A stretch of 64,000 nt of DNA from Macrocybe gigantea. Lineage: Eukaryota; Basidiomycota; Agaricomycetes; Agaricales; Callistosporiaceae. The notes beneath the pieces are model-generated. The model saw only the letters and a list, made by a program, of their open reading frames with translations, made no database searches and was not told where the DNA came from. Shown in pieces: positions 24,087 to 35,633 of this stretch. How positions within the stretch are numbered: the stretch's first letter is position 1; every line of letters starts with the position of its first letter. The translations under genes were made by a program, and so were the position numbers. Location: the NCBI GenBank assembly GCA_011319805.1, contig SJRY01000062.1, positions 310,001 to 374,000 on the forward strand. Reading direction: 5' to 3'.

Positions 24087-25589
24087 GCGGTTTTTTGGGA
24101 AAGCGGCGGTCTGTTCATCGATATTTGTGCTGTCGTGTCACATCTAGCTTTCTTCGTTTCTTTTTATAATACCATCATGTAGATTAACAGCAACCTGTCT
24201 ATTGGCTAGATATTTGCATCTGGTTCGCGTGTATCGCATCGATCGTGTGACCACAGATAGCCACGAAGAGGATCCATCTCCCAAGCAAGCTGTTTATGAC
24301 AGTGCGTTCGTGTCGCCTTACTTGAAGTTGCTTCCACGCCGACCCCTCGAGAAACGCCAAGCTACGTGATGATATCTATTGTGGTTCTCTTCTTGAAAGC
24401 GCAAGTGCAAAATCGATAATTTCTCCAGAGCCAAGTGCTTTTATTTCGCCGCTGGATCAACCTTGCGTAGGTTCTCGTTGCATGGGGGAAACCGTCCACA
24501 ATATGAGCTCGATCGCTTCGACATGCGGGAACCACTGCGGCTTGTTGTCGCTAACTTCCGCGGAGAATCTCAAGTCCTCAGCTAGAAAGCTTTTGTCGCG
24601 TTGTTGTCCAGATGACAGACAATTTATCCAGAGCTGTTTGGGCTTCAAAAGCTCGGGATTAACTAAACAATTTTTTGTGGGTGCAGAGGAACGAACGTGG
24701 TGCAAGTTTATTCTTGTTTATGCAGTCCCGTCCAGCTCTTGATTAGGACTTTCAAACGACACCCATTCTCGTCCCCAAGCTACGCTACGCTTCAGCTACC
24801 CGGAAATGGCAGACACGGATAGACAGACCATGAAGTCACCACCCAGACGTCTGTAGGCCTTGTCAATCGCGGTTCTGAGGGATGCTGGTGGAACCCTTGC
24901 CGCCACCAGGCAGACACATTCGAGGCGAAAATTATCGAGAACTAAAAACCATTGTGTTCATAGTTCTGCGATGCGCTCTAGGGTTCATTAACATAGATTT
25001 CGATTTCCAGGCACCAACATTTCGACATTGCACATGCTTCTGATCAGTCGTGATCATGGGTTCCGTTGGCGCTCAGATGTCCAGACCAAGTGATGACGTT
25101 GGCCAGGTGGTCAGCTAATCCTGGGTAACTGGCAGGGCCAACATTCTGTCGCTCTTGTATTGGTATGGAAATGTTGTTAACTCAATTCATTTCTTCTGCC
25201 AACATTTCAAAGAGGATTGCTTTCATCACCACCTCGATGGTTATCACGTTCTATGTGATGCAAATCTCAGTCCTGCGCTTCCATCGGTGTTTATGTGAGA
25301 CTCACATAAACCAATCCGAAATGTTTTCCACATTCAAACTGACTAGACCGAGAGGTACGCGAAGAGCTGGTCCGACGCCATCTGAGCTGAGGAGCGCCAC
25401 CTGAATCGAGAGCAACTGAAGATCTGCCGAATACCAATTCGAATCTCTGTCAGGGATGATGAGTTCCGCTTCCGGGAACTCCTGAAGCTCATTTAAAGCA
25501 GCCGCCCTTGGATATTTCATCACCCAGACAACGATCCATAACCCACTTAAACGGCTTTGCCTTTTCGTCGCTGGCCCAGATTGTCTGCA
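24087..25589. other. Intergenic region, nothing recognised
   Basis: About 1.5 kb between RPB1 and the next plus-strand gene. The longest frames (about 24457-24742, either strand) look non-coding in composition and overlap each other. No RNA gene or repeat was seen. Confidence 0.45.
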
Positions 25590-27726
25590 ATGCTTCTCCC
25601 TACGTTATTTGCGCTTTTCACCGTCGGTGCCTTCGCAGGACCTGATATCTCCGAAGATGAGGTTCTCCAACAGGATCAAGATCTGGTGCTAGGAAGCGCG
25701 ATATCGGAACTCTTGATCTCCTCTCCCATCGCTCGACGGCAGACTTTCCGGTGTAACAATCCTGGATACGGTCGGTCGGAGATTTTCTCTCAGTCACGCA
25801 ATTGCGTTGCTTATTATTATTTTTCTTTCAAAGTTAAGTGCCCAAATGCTGGATATTGCTGTCCACCGTCATGGATCTGTCAGCCGAACAAGTACGCCTG
25901 GTTTACCTGTAGCTGTGTGCTTTTACTGAAAGATCATAGTCCTCGAGGAGGAGCCATCGGTTGGTGCTGTCCGCCCTATGCTTTACAGTGCAATGGCCTG
26001 GCTTGTTGTGACGGTTCAAGGTAAGACATAACTCTGACAAGTCATGTACACTAGGTTATGAACCGGTTTATAAGGGGTTTCTGCTGTGGAACAACATGTT
26101 GTCCCAACGGTAGCCGCTGTTCTAATGGGCGTTGCACGTTCCCTACGCCTTCAACTTCATTCAGCCTTACGAGACCGACTCTTTCTCTTCCTACATCGCT
26201 TTCTCTATCGACCTTCTCGTCCGCCACGTTCTGTCCCGTAACTTTCAATGGGTTGGCGGGTAGACAAGCCGGAAATCCGTGCCCTAATCCTAGTTCGTAT
26301 TCATGTACTGTGCAGACGGCTTGCAAATAACTGATTTTGCGCAGCATCGGTCGCTCCAACCCCTACTGAAACTCGAGTGCCGAAAGCGACGATGACTTTC
26401 AACTATCAGAGGCTTCGACAAGGGAAGAAAAAGATGAGCGCACGGAAGCAAACTCTGCGGGAGCAGGCCGTCGATCAGGTAACAAAATTTGGGCCATCTC
26501 CATTAGCTGAATTTTCAGGTTATTGACGCCCTCTATAGCTGTTCCGGAGCATGTGCAAAGGTGCGCTTGCATCGACAGAGGAACTTGTTCCGACTATTTC
26601 AATACCCATTAGGAATGATAAGCCGAGGGAAAAGCGAAACGGACATTTTCACGTTCACCGATGACGACAAGGTCAAGCAACAGAATCGCAAGAATGCAGG
26701 ATGTGGCAGCAGCCCTTGCAACACAGGTGCCTCGGGCGCGTCTTGTGACGAGGTGAATACTTCTTCATTTCTCTCCCCTCCTTCACCTTGCTCATACGAT
26801 ACAGTTTCCGTTTGCAAGTACCACTGACGGCGGCGTGGGAGCCGTATTCAGTTGCATCGCGGTATTGTATGCCAGCGACTTTAGACGTGCAATCATATAT
26901 GCCGCGAAGACTGATTACTCGTCTTTTAAAAACAGGGCGCAAAATATTCAAGGCGGCGTCATTTCCGCATTTAAGAAAAAGAACACTATGCAGACAGGAG
27001 AGCACTACCAGTTCGAAATTGAAGGTTACGACTGCAAGACGATGTCGCCGAAGACGCGCACGTACCTAAATATTACGGAGGCAGTATTCGTTGGAAATGA
27101 AGGTGAAGCTGTGCTCAGCAGGCGTGATTTGATTCCTGGTGGAGCGGACGAGGAAAGTGAGTTTCCAATAAAAGACCAACATGCGCAACTATGTTTCGTT
27201 CGTCTGAACAATCCCAATCCTAGCCGAATCATACCCTCCCTTCGATGACTTTAGCACAAATAACACCGTCATCATCTCGATTGGAGACCTTCCAGCGGGG
27301 ACGTGCGTCGAGTTGTCTTTCTTCAGCAGAATGTGCGATAAAGAATTCGTTTTTATAGCTACACGGTGGGCGCACGTATCAACCAAGGTTCAGTGTCTTT
27401 CCTCCGCGTCATCGATTATCAGGGCCAGATCCTGGTCAGGTATGCTCTTCGTGTTCGTGATGCGTTTTATCGGTCTCATAGCCTGCAAATGTAGTATTGA
27501 CGGACAGGTTGGCTCGGGTAGCCAAGAATCTCTGACGTTTACGTTATCCTCTAACGGTGTGGGCCTTGGAGTCTTTATGGATACTCAGCTGGACACTCTG
27601 AATATCAGCTCGACTATGCACGCTGGCACTACTTCTGCGGCGCCCAGGATGAGTGAAATACCGATGTGGGTTGTGGCTGGGACTCTCACGTGGTTCATAT
27701 TTTTCGAAGCTTTGCATTGTTTCTGA
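25590..27726 (+). CDS. Secreted cysteine-rich protein with NucA/NucB-type deoxyribonuclease domain
   Basis: The start MLLPTLFALFTVGAFAG is a typical signal peptide. Cysteine-paired segments follow (CCPPSWICQP, CCPPYALQCNGLACCDGS, CCGTTCCPNGSRCSNGRC), resembling granulin/CC-rich modules common in secreted basidiomycete proteins. Further on, FNYQRLRQGKKK, CSGAC, and CDEFPFASTTDGGVGAVFSC across an intron ending at about 26804 match the core motif of DNase_NucA_NucB (usually CDEYPFA...GG), with a tail containing YQFEIEGYDC. A last part (27245-27726) reads YPPFDDFSTNNTVIISIGDL... and ends in a hydrophobic segment, IPMWVVAGTLTWFIFFEAL, before the stop. Whether this last part belongs to the same gene is uncertain. 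Likely role, inferred from family: extracellular DNA cleavage. Exon joins between 26030 and 26560 are not fully resolved, so two adjacent genes remain possible. Confidence 0.6.
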
Positions 27727-27969
27727 TGTATACCCTCTGAACGATCTGAACGACAATATGCTTTACCCTCTGGTCAATGGTGTTCGTGTACTTGAATCAA
27801 AAGCCCTGGCCGTCTACTAGTCATGTTACAGGGTATCCACGGGGACCCTTCTGTCTCGAATCCCAGATCCGTCTCCAATGGAGTGCGCAGAATTACAACA
27901 AAGACTGTAATATGTAGCGTGAGACACCTAGACATCTTGCAAGCTCTTTCGTTTGCGCAGTCCCCCATC

Positions 27970-29056
27970 ATGGCTGCACAACCTTTCAGCCTTGAAGGCA
28001 AAACAGCGGTAATTACAGTAAGAGATGCTCTGGTTTGCTTGAGCGAGAATAGCTAAATCGGCACAGGGTGCAGCTAGTGAGACATGCCTTCTCGATTCAC
28101 CTCATCCCGCCTCACGTCCCTAGGTGGAATCGGACTGGCGACAGCGAAGCGATTTTTGGACGCGAATGTAAAAGGGATCACGCTCGTCGACAAAGATCTG
28201 GCTCGTCTTCAGGACGCGCTACTAGGTTTTTCAGAAGAGGACAGAGTGAAGTGTGAAGCTATGGATGCGGACGTGACGAAGGAAAGCGAAGTGCAAGCAT
28301 ATGTCGAAAAGACCTTGAAGCGATGGGGACGTCTTGATATCAGCGTACAGAATGCGGGAATTGCATTTGATCGGGTGGGAATCCTGGACACGGAGATGGA
28401 CACTTGGGAAAAGATCATGAGCGTCAATGCACTTGGCGGTGGGTGGTGTTCCATGGCACTAGAACCGATGTTGACAAGAAATGCATCAGTATTCCTAGGA
28501 ATCAAGCACTCTGGTCGTGCGATGGTGAACAATCCGGGCGGTCCTTCGGGGTCGATAATTGTTGTATCGTCACAATTGGGCTTGCAAGGTTCGGAACAAC
28601 GGCTCTTCCAATCCATCATGCTTCCTTCTGACAGGCAATAGGTGCTCCTGGACTTTCAGCGTATTCGGCATCCAAGGTATGGCCGATTCTTGTAGAAATA
28701 CCATCTGATTTCAGTCTTCTTGCCTGACCAGTGGGCTGTCCGCGGTTTGGCTCTAACTGCAGCAGAGGAGTTGACGAAGATCGGTCTGCGAGTGAATACA
28801 GTCTGTCCAGGGCCGATCGTCACGCCTTTGCTCGAAGTTTTCCCTAGACCCACCTGGCCAAGCATGGCAGGACAGACGCTGATGAACCGCCTCGGGACAC
28901 CTGAAGAGATCGCCAATGCGATTCAGTTTCTAGCTTCAGATGCGTCAAGGTGCCACGTTAAGCCGATTTATCTGAGCTGAGACTCAAATCCTGCTTGCCA
29001 GCTATTGTTCAGGGACGACGTTGAAGGTGGACGGCGGATATGCGAAATTTGGCTGA
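27970..29056 (+). CDS. Short-chain dehydrogenase/reductase (SDR)
   Basis: A classical SDR of the Rossmann type, NAD(P)-dependent, substrate unknown. Starts MAAQPFSLEGKTAVIT; the cofactor loop TGAASGIG is assembled across two introns. DADVTKE, NAGIAFD and NALGG follow, then IIVVSSQLGLQG and the catalytic YSASK, again built across introns, then NTVCPGPIVTPLLE, and the C-terminal SGTTLKVDGGYAKFG with stop at 29054-29056. All joins use GT-AG and restore frame without added bases, so this gene is intact. Length of about 270 residues suits the family. The C-terminal KVDGGYAKFG is typical of the FabG-like classical group. Confidence 0.92.
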
Positions 29057-29195
29057 TCAGAGTGGATGAGACACATTTTGCACAGCCACAGGGTGCATTG
29101 ATTAGTCATCCAATCGGCTTGCGCAGTGTATTAGCATACGCCTTTCTTGCATTCATCTGCTTCTGCTGCTTAATAGCAGTTCTCCACGTTCCATA

Positions 29196-31643
29196 ATGTC
29201 TGGTCTCGGAAGTTGGCTCTGGGGTACATCTCAGCTCGACGATGCCGTCGGTGAGTCCAAGACACTCAACACCTTGGACTGTTTCAACTGACCCGGTACC
29301 AGATAAAGCAACCTCGGAGCTGTTACCAGCTGGTGCAGAGGACATCGCCCTCAACCTCGAGATATGCGATCAGATACGCTCCAAGTCTGTCCAGCCGAAG
29401 GACGCCATGCGTGCCCTCAAGCGCCGTCTCAATCACAAGAATCCGAATGTGCAGAATCTCGCCCTCGGGTGCGTTTGCCCGAGTCATGCCTAACACGAGT
29501 GGTTTGACTAACATTTGTGCTTCTATAGCTCACGGATATCTGTGTGAAGAACGGCGGGGATCCATTTTTGACGGAGATTTCGTCCAGGGAGTTCATGGAC
29601 AACCTCGTATCCATTCTCAAGATACCAGGCTTGAACCTTGACGTAAAGAACAATATTCTCAGGCTTATTCAGAATTGGAGTATAGCATTTGAAGGAAAGC
29701 CCTCGCTGGGATACGTGGGTCAGGTATACAAGACGCTGACTAGTGAAGGTTCGCCTGGCGATACACAGCTTTTGACTGTATCACTAACACGCGCCGCCCA
29801 GGTTACAAGTTCCCGCCGAAGGATCTCGCTGCTGCGAACTCTGCCATGGTTGATACTCAGACCGCACCCGAATGGATTGATTCAGACGTCTGCCTTCGAT
29901 GCCGTACTCCCTTCACGTTCACGAACCGCAAGCACCATTGCCGGAATTGCGGCCAGGTCTTTGATCAGCAGTGCTCTTCCAAAACCATGCCTCTTCCGCA
30001 CTTCGGCATCACACAGGAAGTTAGGGTCTGCGAGGGATGTTACAACAAGCTCACCAGGAAGGCTGTGAAGACGTAAGTGGAGTTGTCTATGCACTGCTTG
30101 CATTCATTCATTCCGTCCACATGTCACAGCGACAAAGGCCATCGTCATTCCATCAGCTTGCCCACACGACGAAGTCATGGTGCTCGTGATTTAGACGATG
30201 CGGAGCTGCAGCGCGCAATCCAACTCTCACTCGAAGAAGCGAACCGGGTTAATGGCCACGCTCGGCCTGGATATGTTCCGTTCCAACCTTCTCCGTCAAA
30301 ATGGCAGTCTTCTGAACCTCCGATTATTGACGATTCACGTCGTTCCCAGCCGCAAACAATCGATGAAGAAGAAGACCCGGATCTCAAAGCCGCAATTGAA
30401 GCCAGTCTAAGGGAAGCAAATATGCCTCAACCCAGTGCCCCCATCGTCGTGGATTCTTCACGTCAAGAAGATACTTTTGCAAGTCACACTGGTCCAGAAT
30501 ATTCTCAGTCTTATCCCCCTCGGGTTCCGGCTTTACCATCGTTGCCAAACTATGATTTGAATCCGTTGGAATCCGATGCTATTTTGACTTTCAGCCAGAC
30601 TGTCGAACAAGTACAGGCCCAGGGTGGTCGTGACATTTCTAGATATCCAGCGGTCAATGAACTCTATGACAAAGCAAATAGCCTGAGACCGAAACTCGCT
30701 TTGAGCTTGGACGATGCAGGGAGAAAGGAACGTAAGTCTCCGCAACTCACGATGCTCCATCTCTTCAGTTAACTAGATTCGTGTGGCAGAGATGCTGTCG
30801 GAAATGCACGAGAAACTCTCACAAGCGGTTAAGCTGTATGATAAACTGTTGACTGATCAACTCGCTCATCCACGATGGAGGGCACCTCCCGTTGCGAGCC
30901 CGCCGCTCCAGCATATGCAACCAGCCGCAGCGTCGTACCAGCAACCGTCATATGCCACATACAATCCTAGCTCCACTTACTTTGATCAACAGCAAGCTGA
31001 GTCTTCGCAGTCACAGTGGATTCAAGCGCAACCTTCGGTAACGACACAAACACAACAGCTCTCGTCTGAATCTGTTCCGTTATCCACGCCCGCTCCACCT
31101 GTGCAACCTCCTGTCGCTTATTCGCCACCACTTGTCTCGCAGGCAAGCACAATGCAGTATAAACAAGCTGTGGAAACATCCTCGCTGCCTCAAACTCTCC
31201 CCCCGGTGTCCTTGAATATACCTCAGTATCATGCCCCTGCCCCGACATTCCAATCATCTGCTCCCACGTCAACCGTACAGGTCCAGTCGCCTCCTCCCCC
31301 GATCCAGCAACCGCAACCTGCGGCCCCCGAACTCGCTCCGCAGCCCTCATCGCTAACCCGCCACAAGACTGTCTCTTACACTGCTTCGTATCAACCCTCC
31401 CACCAGGTAGCGCAAGCTCATCTTTCGAGAAGCAATACCTTCAGCTCGCACGCTGCACACGTGCCACACGTTCAGTCTCCAAGCATTGATCAGATGGCGC
31501 ACTACACGTCTCCAACTGCTCTTCCGCAGTTCCCGACCGCGCCGACTTCGGCACCCCAGCCTTTCTCGATGTACGGTCCTGCAATCCCCACTGGCGTCGT
31601 GCAACAGGAAGAGCGGAAGGAAGCGTTGCTGATTGACCTGTGA
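29196..31643 (+). CDS. VPS27: ESCRT-0 subunit Vps27 (VHS-FYVE-UIM)
   Basis: ESCRT-0 scaffold that gathers ubiquitylated cargo on endosomes. Begins [18 protein letters not shown], then a VHS domain over the first ~150 residues ([33 protein letters not shown]). A FYVE zinc finger follows ([38 protein letters not shown]), binding PI3P through RKHHCRNCG. Two ubiquitin-interacting motifs are visible: [18 protein letters not shown] and [16 protein letters not shown]. After these, MPQPSAPIV carries a PSAP motif of the kind that recruits Vps23/Tsg101. The C-terminal half is Pro/Gln/Ser-rich, and the protein ends LLIDL, a clathrin-box motif. Short introns interrupt the VHS and FYVE regions. The frame is intact throughout. 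Domain order and both short linear motifs make the call secure. Confidence 0.96.
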
Positions 31644-32210
31644 CGTCTTTCACTTTGCTTTCGTTGTCATTTCTCCGCTTAATGAAATTTCTGTCGTTGT
31701 TGTATACGTCTTGCGTTCTTTTTCAAACTCCTGAGGTCCATGATTAGACGTAATGAATGGCTTTTTTATTTCCTGTCTATGTATGGATATAAGTATTTTT
31801 TGAAACATGGTGAACGAAGGGCACTACCGCCAACGATTTTGCTTTGATATTGACGTCTATTGACACCAGAACGGATGTGGATGCGTGTGATGCCCGATTT
31901 GGCAATGCTGCCCTTGATGGTCTAATTGCATGGTTTCCAGATATCTCGCTGGTTTTGGGATCAAGGCCTTGAAACATGCAGAAGCTAGGCAGGCCTTTAT
32001 ACTTCAATAGCTCGGTGTCCATGAACATGGTACCTGCGCGTTTCACGTGCGCTCGCCGCCTTCGAGATTCTTGTCCATGTGCGGATGAGCATGACATTGA
32101 CTCAGTATCGCTGCTATTTGTCCAGGATCGCTCTCGCCACTGGCCTTGAGGAATGGCTCCGGAGACGCGCCAAGTGCGTCAGCCTCCTCACACGTGACAG
32201 TCGGCGCATG
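31644..32210. other. 3' flank of VPS27 and upstream region of repeat element A
   Basis: No gene is supported. The first part is probably the VPS27 3' untranslated region. A minus-strand open frame at 31777-32097 has no recognisable content. Confidence 0.4.
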
Positions 32211-32215
32211 AAGGG

Positions 32216-32223
32216 TATATAAA
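32216..32223 (+). promoter_or_regulatory. TATA box of element A
   Basis: A TATATAAA-type box in GGGTATATAAAC is followed by CT-rich sequence (about 32240-32350) typical of fungal core promoters. The other copy of the element (around 47143-47151, minus strand) has the same GGGTATATAAAA at a similar distance, which supports both as real promoters. Confidence 0.5.
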
Positions 32224-32339
32224 CTTGCTCTTCATACCTCGATCGTCAGAGCCCTCCTTTCCCCTTGACCTTCATCTCTCAACGGAGTCGTTCGCTCTGA
32301 TACTTGAATCCTGCTCTATTGTCTCGCACTTTCTTCACG

Positions 32340-32960
32340 TCCTTTAAATTGCCACCTCAACTACGCCACCAATAACCACGACAGGACCGATCGCCAATGC
32401 TTTACAATTTGCATCTCGCCCAATACCAATCACTGATATAGCCTTTCCTTCTCTAGGCGAGGTCCAATCCCGGTCGCAGGATCCCAGAGTACAGCCCACA
32501 ATACATGGGAGTTGGCCAGGTTCAGCCGTCATGTATACGATCGAGTCGCGAGTCTCGTGAGGGGGAGCAGTAGTGTGATCACTCACTCCCCGGGTGTGTT
32601 GAGCGGGACCTGTAAAATGCGCGGGCAGTCATTCAGGTGCATGCCATCGTCGCTCTGTTTGAACAACCACTGCCTGCGCGCCCTGGATGATATTCCGGGT
32701 TGGGTCGCCGTTCGGGATGGGTAAAGCCCTAACACAATCCCCGCCAGGTGGGACCCATAAAAACTTAACGCGCGAGAACATTCAGGTGCATGCCATCGTC
32801 GCCCTGTTTGATAAATATTTGCTGCGCGTCCTGGATTATATTCCAGGTTGGGTCTCCGCTCGCACAGTACTCTGGGTGATTGCGACTCGGGCTCTTGAAT
32901 CTCGCCGAGAAGGGACGTGGACGTGGAGACAAGGGCTTGGACACTTGACTCGCTGTGAGT
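32340..32960 (+). repeat. Dispersed repeat, arm A (inverted relative to 46440-46990)
   Basis: This stretch is clearly alike, by eye roughly 80-90%, to the minus strand of about 46440-46990. The likeness covers AATTTGCATCTCGCCCAATA, CGTCATGTATACGATCGAGT, and blocks around TTCAGGTGCATGCCATCGTC and ATTCCAGGTTGGGTCTCCGC. Inside arm A a sub-repeat occurs twice, starting at 32632 and 32781, about 149 bases apart. Neither strand keeps a long open frame in both arms, because short indels differ between them. A transcribed but decaying gene family or a non-autonomous repeat both fit. Direction (plus here) is inferred from the shared upstream TATA box. Confidence 0.6.
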
Positions 32961-33754
32961 ATCTTTCTCTCCGTCATGTATCATTGATTCTCATTGTCGT
33001 ATGTTAGTTTGTTCGTCATCACCATCGCCGTCTCTGTCGCACTCGCCAGCGCAGGGACAGTGGCCTGGTTGTTCGCAACGTTGCCATTGGGTCCTCATTT
33101 TTTGAGACCTATATTGAATATCTTTTCAAACAGTTTCCACCGCCCAACTATTCTCGCAAATGCGATCATCATAGACTCGCATCGTACTCTACGGTGAGTA
33201 TTTGTATTGATTCAAAGCTTGTCTTGGCAAATAATATTGATGCAGTTCACGTAGATATTGCATCTTTGTAAATCACATCACTTTTTCACGTATCAAATTT
33301 GTCTCTTTCTCTACGGATAATCTAAGTGTAAGCGTGACCAAGTGAATAGAAACCGAGTTGGCTGGCAGTTCCACCTTCAAAGCTCTGATCCAAGCTTGTT
33401 CATTCTCTATCGCATCCCGAAAAACCCTGAACATCAATAATGGTCCATTCGCGTCCGCCAGCATCTTGCTTGTCTTATTCATGACAATCTTATTACTCGA
33501 ATGACCAGACGTTCGTAGCTGCGCCACTAGTTGCACAACGCCAACTTTGTTGAAGGGACTCATGATTATTCACTGGCTCACGACTTTATATGAAGTAATT
33601 ACCACCAGACACCGTTCTACGGTAAAGGCCGCTCGGCGTCAAGAAGAGAACATTTCGAGATGTGTTGTCCTGACTCAACTCCAATAGGATGATCGTTCTG
33701 TTGAAGAGGTCGGAGTTCAAAAAGAGAAGAAAAAAGGAACCGCCTCGTGGATGA

Positions 33755-35293
33755 GTGCCATCGATAACGACCACCAGCTCTCTGTACTGTCAAATGGCAG
33801 ATTCGACGACGACGGCGGCGGCAACGCCTGCAGTAGGAATTTGGGCAGACCCAGTGGTGGAGGTCAGAGCTGCCTACGGACGATCGGAGCCGATCACGGT
33901 CCGGCAGAGCGTGAGACACTTGGCACGGGACGTCCTCAGCAAAGTCAATGACACTTACTTGCTCCAACCATCATTCAAACTCGACGACATGGATGTCGAT
34001 TACTATCCAAAAGGTCGGCTTTTGCTGTATCTGTTTCTTATTATGCTCAACACCATACCAGATGCTGCGCTGAACAGTAGCGTCCATGACCTCGACGAAA
34101 ATGGTCTCGTAGTTCTCGTCAGACCTCGTCTTCAGCAGCGCCAGAGAATGAGGCGTCGTTTCAAGACTCTCCAAAAGAAAGAAGACATGACCGAAGCCCT
34201 TTTTGATTATATCGAAAACAATGAAGGTGCTGTAACAGATTGTCCAGCTCATTTCTTTTATGTTATTGATGACTTGGAAACAAACAGAGCCTGAGCCGTT
34301 TGAATCCAGGCTAGTCAATCTGTTCAAGGTCCTACAAGAGGACACAAAAAGCCAGAAAGCACGAATTGCACAGCTGGAAGGACAAACGACTCGGCTGAAC
34401 GAGAAGCTCTCTTTTGAGCAGGAAGAACGCAAGGCGGAGAATAAAAAACATAAAGAAGAAACGATCCGGCTGAGAGAGAAGACGAATCAGTTGACGGGAG
34501 AAACGACCTGGCTGAGAGAAAAGACGAATCAGTTGACTGGAGAAACGACCCGGCTGAACGAGAAGCTCGCTCTTGAGCAGGAAGAACGCAAGGCGGAGAA
34601 TAAAAAACATAAAGAAGAAACGGCCCGGCTCAATAGGGATCTCATTATTGAACAGGAAGAACGCAAGACGGAGAATAAAAACCACAAAGAAGAAACGACC
34701 CAGCTGAAAGGGCTGGTCACCAAGGAGAAGGACGAAAGACGGGCGGATGTGGCACGATTAGAAAAAACGATTGAAGAGCAGAACGCGGAACTGGCGGGTC
34801 GAATGGACAGTTGAATCAGCATAAAGCGGAACTGGCAGAAGTGAAGGAGCAGCGGAGACGTGACGCGCAATTAATCTCAAGGGTGTGTATCTGTCAACGA
34901 CCATCCTTTTCGATGTTGCCCTAATTCTACTCTCAGCTCACCCTGAAATTGAACCCCATCCACCTCCGCGTCCTTCTGGACCGTAGCCGCGACAGAGTGC
35001 TCGAATGCACGCACTCCAATAGTTGGGACGACCTTCGTCAGAACAGGTCCGATTCTCAGTTGATCGATGCCATCATGCAAGGCCTCGAAGACGCTAACGT
35101 TGAAGATCGTCCTTCACGAGAAACCGTTATGTTTCTCTGCTCATGCAACGAGATCCGTAGAGGTGGCAACCATTTTGCACACAACGCTGATCAAATGGAA
35201 ATAAGGGACGCAATCGAGACGAAGCGCATTGACTCTCAGGATCGCTACTTTTTAGAGCAGCTTTACAAATTCGTCTTCCATGTCCCCCTCTGA
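33755..35293 (+). CDS. Coiled-coil protein of unknown function, paralogue 1
   Basis: Three parts are visible. An N-terminal region (IWADPVVEVRAAYGRSEPIT) leads into RLLLYLFLIMLNTIPDAALN and NSSVHDLDENG. Then a long charged coiled coil (about 34290-34880) contains near-identical units such as LSFEQEERKAENKKHKEET and LALEQEERKAENKKHKEET. A C-terminal conserved domain reads RVLLDRSRDRVLE, SWDDLRQNRSDSQLIDAIM, SRETVMFLCSCNEIRRGGN and HFAHNADQMEIRDAIE. An intron at about 34225-34298 joins YIENNE to EPEPFESRLV; the same intron sits at the same place in the neighbouring paralogue. Near 34806 one A must be added (ATGGACAG to ATGGAACAG) to keep the coil open. I do not recognise the family, and no catalytic motif is visible. 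Confidence 0.65.
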
Positions 35294-35633
35294 GCATTTA
35301 TATACCATTGTGCATTTTTTGTCATGTAGCAATTGCAGCAACACTCAAATTCTGCCAATGATTTGGAAGGTCTGAACACCACGTGATTGACAAGTTGTAG
35401 CGGATGACCAAACACGCCCTAATACGAGAAGCACGGGTGTGCACGGAAGGTACTGGAGTCGGGCGAAGGGCAGGTTGTATTTGCAATAGCCGCTGTGTAT
35501 AAAAAGTAGAGTAGCCCGTCGAAAGAAACCCAGTCTTTGAACCTGTCTCTCACCGTGTGCCGTTACCGCTCCTGTGCTAACGTCACACAAGTGAAGAGCG
35601 TTCAGTCGCCTACTTGCTTGAACCACAGATGAC

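Noticed and set aside
32994..33197. Plus-strand frame with a membrane-like segment next to repeat arm A
   Set aside because: The matching place in arm B does not keep the hydrophobic segment, so it is not supported as a conserved protein.
33273..33563. Minus-strand 96-codon frame with fairly protein-like composition
   Set aside because: No family match, no introns or neighbours to support it, and it sits in a repeat-adjacent region; left uncalled.
34260..34300. Frame change before the coiled coils of both paralogues read as frameshifts
   Set aside because: Both copies share a GT...AG interval of about 72 nt at this point, and splicing gives E-EPEP in both, so it is an intron.
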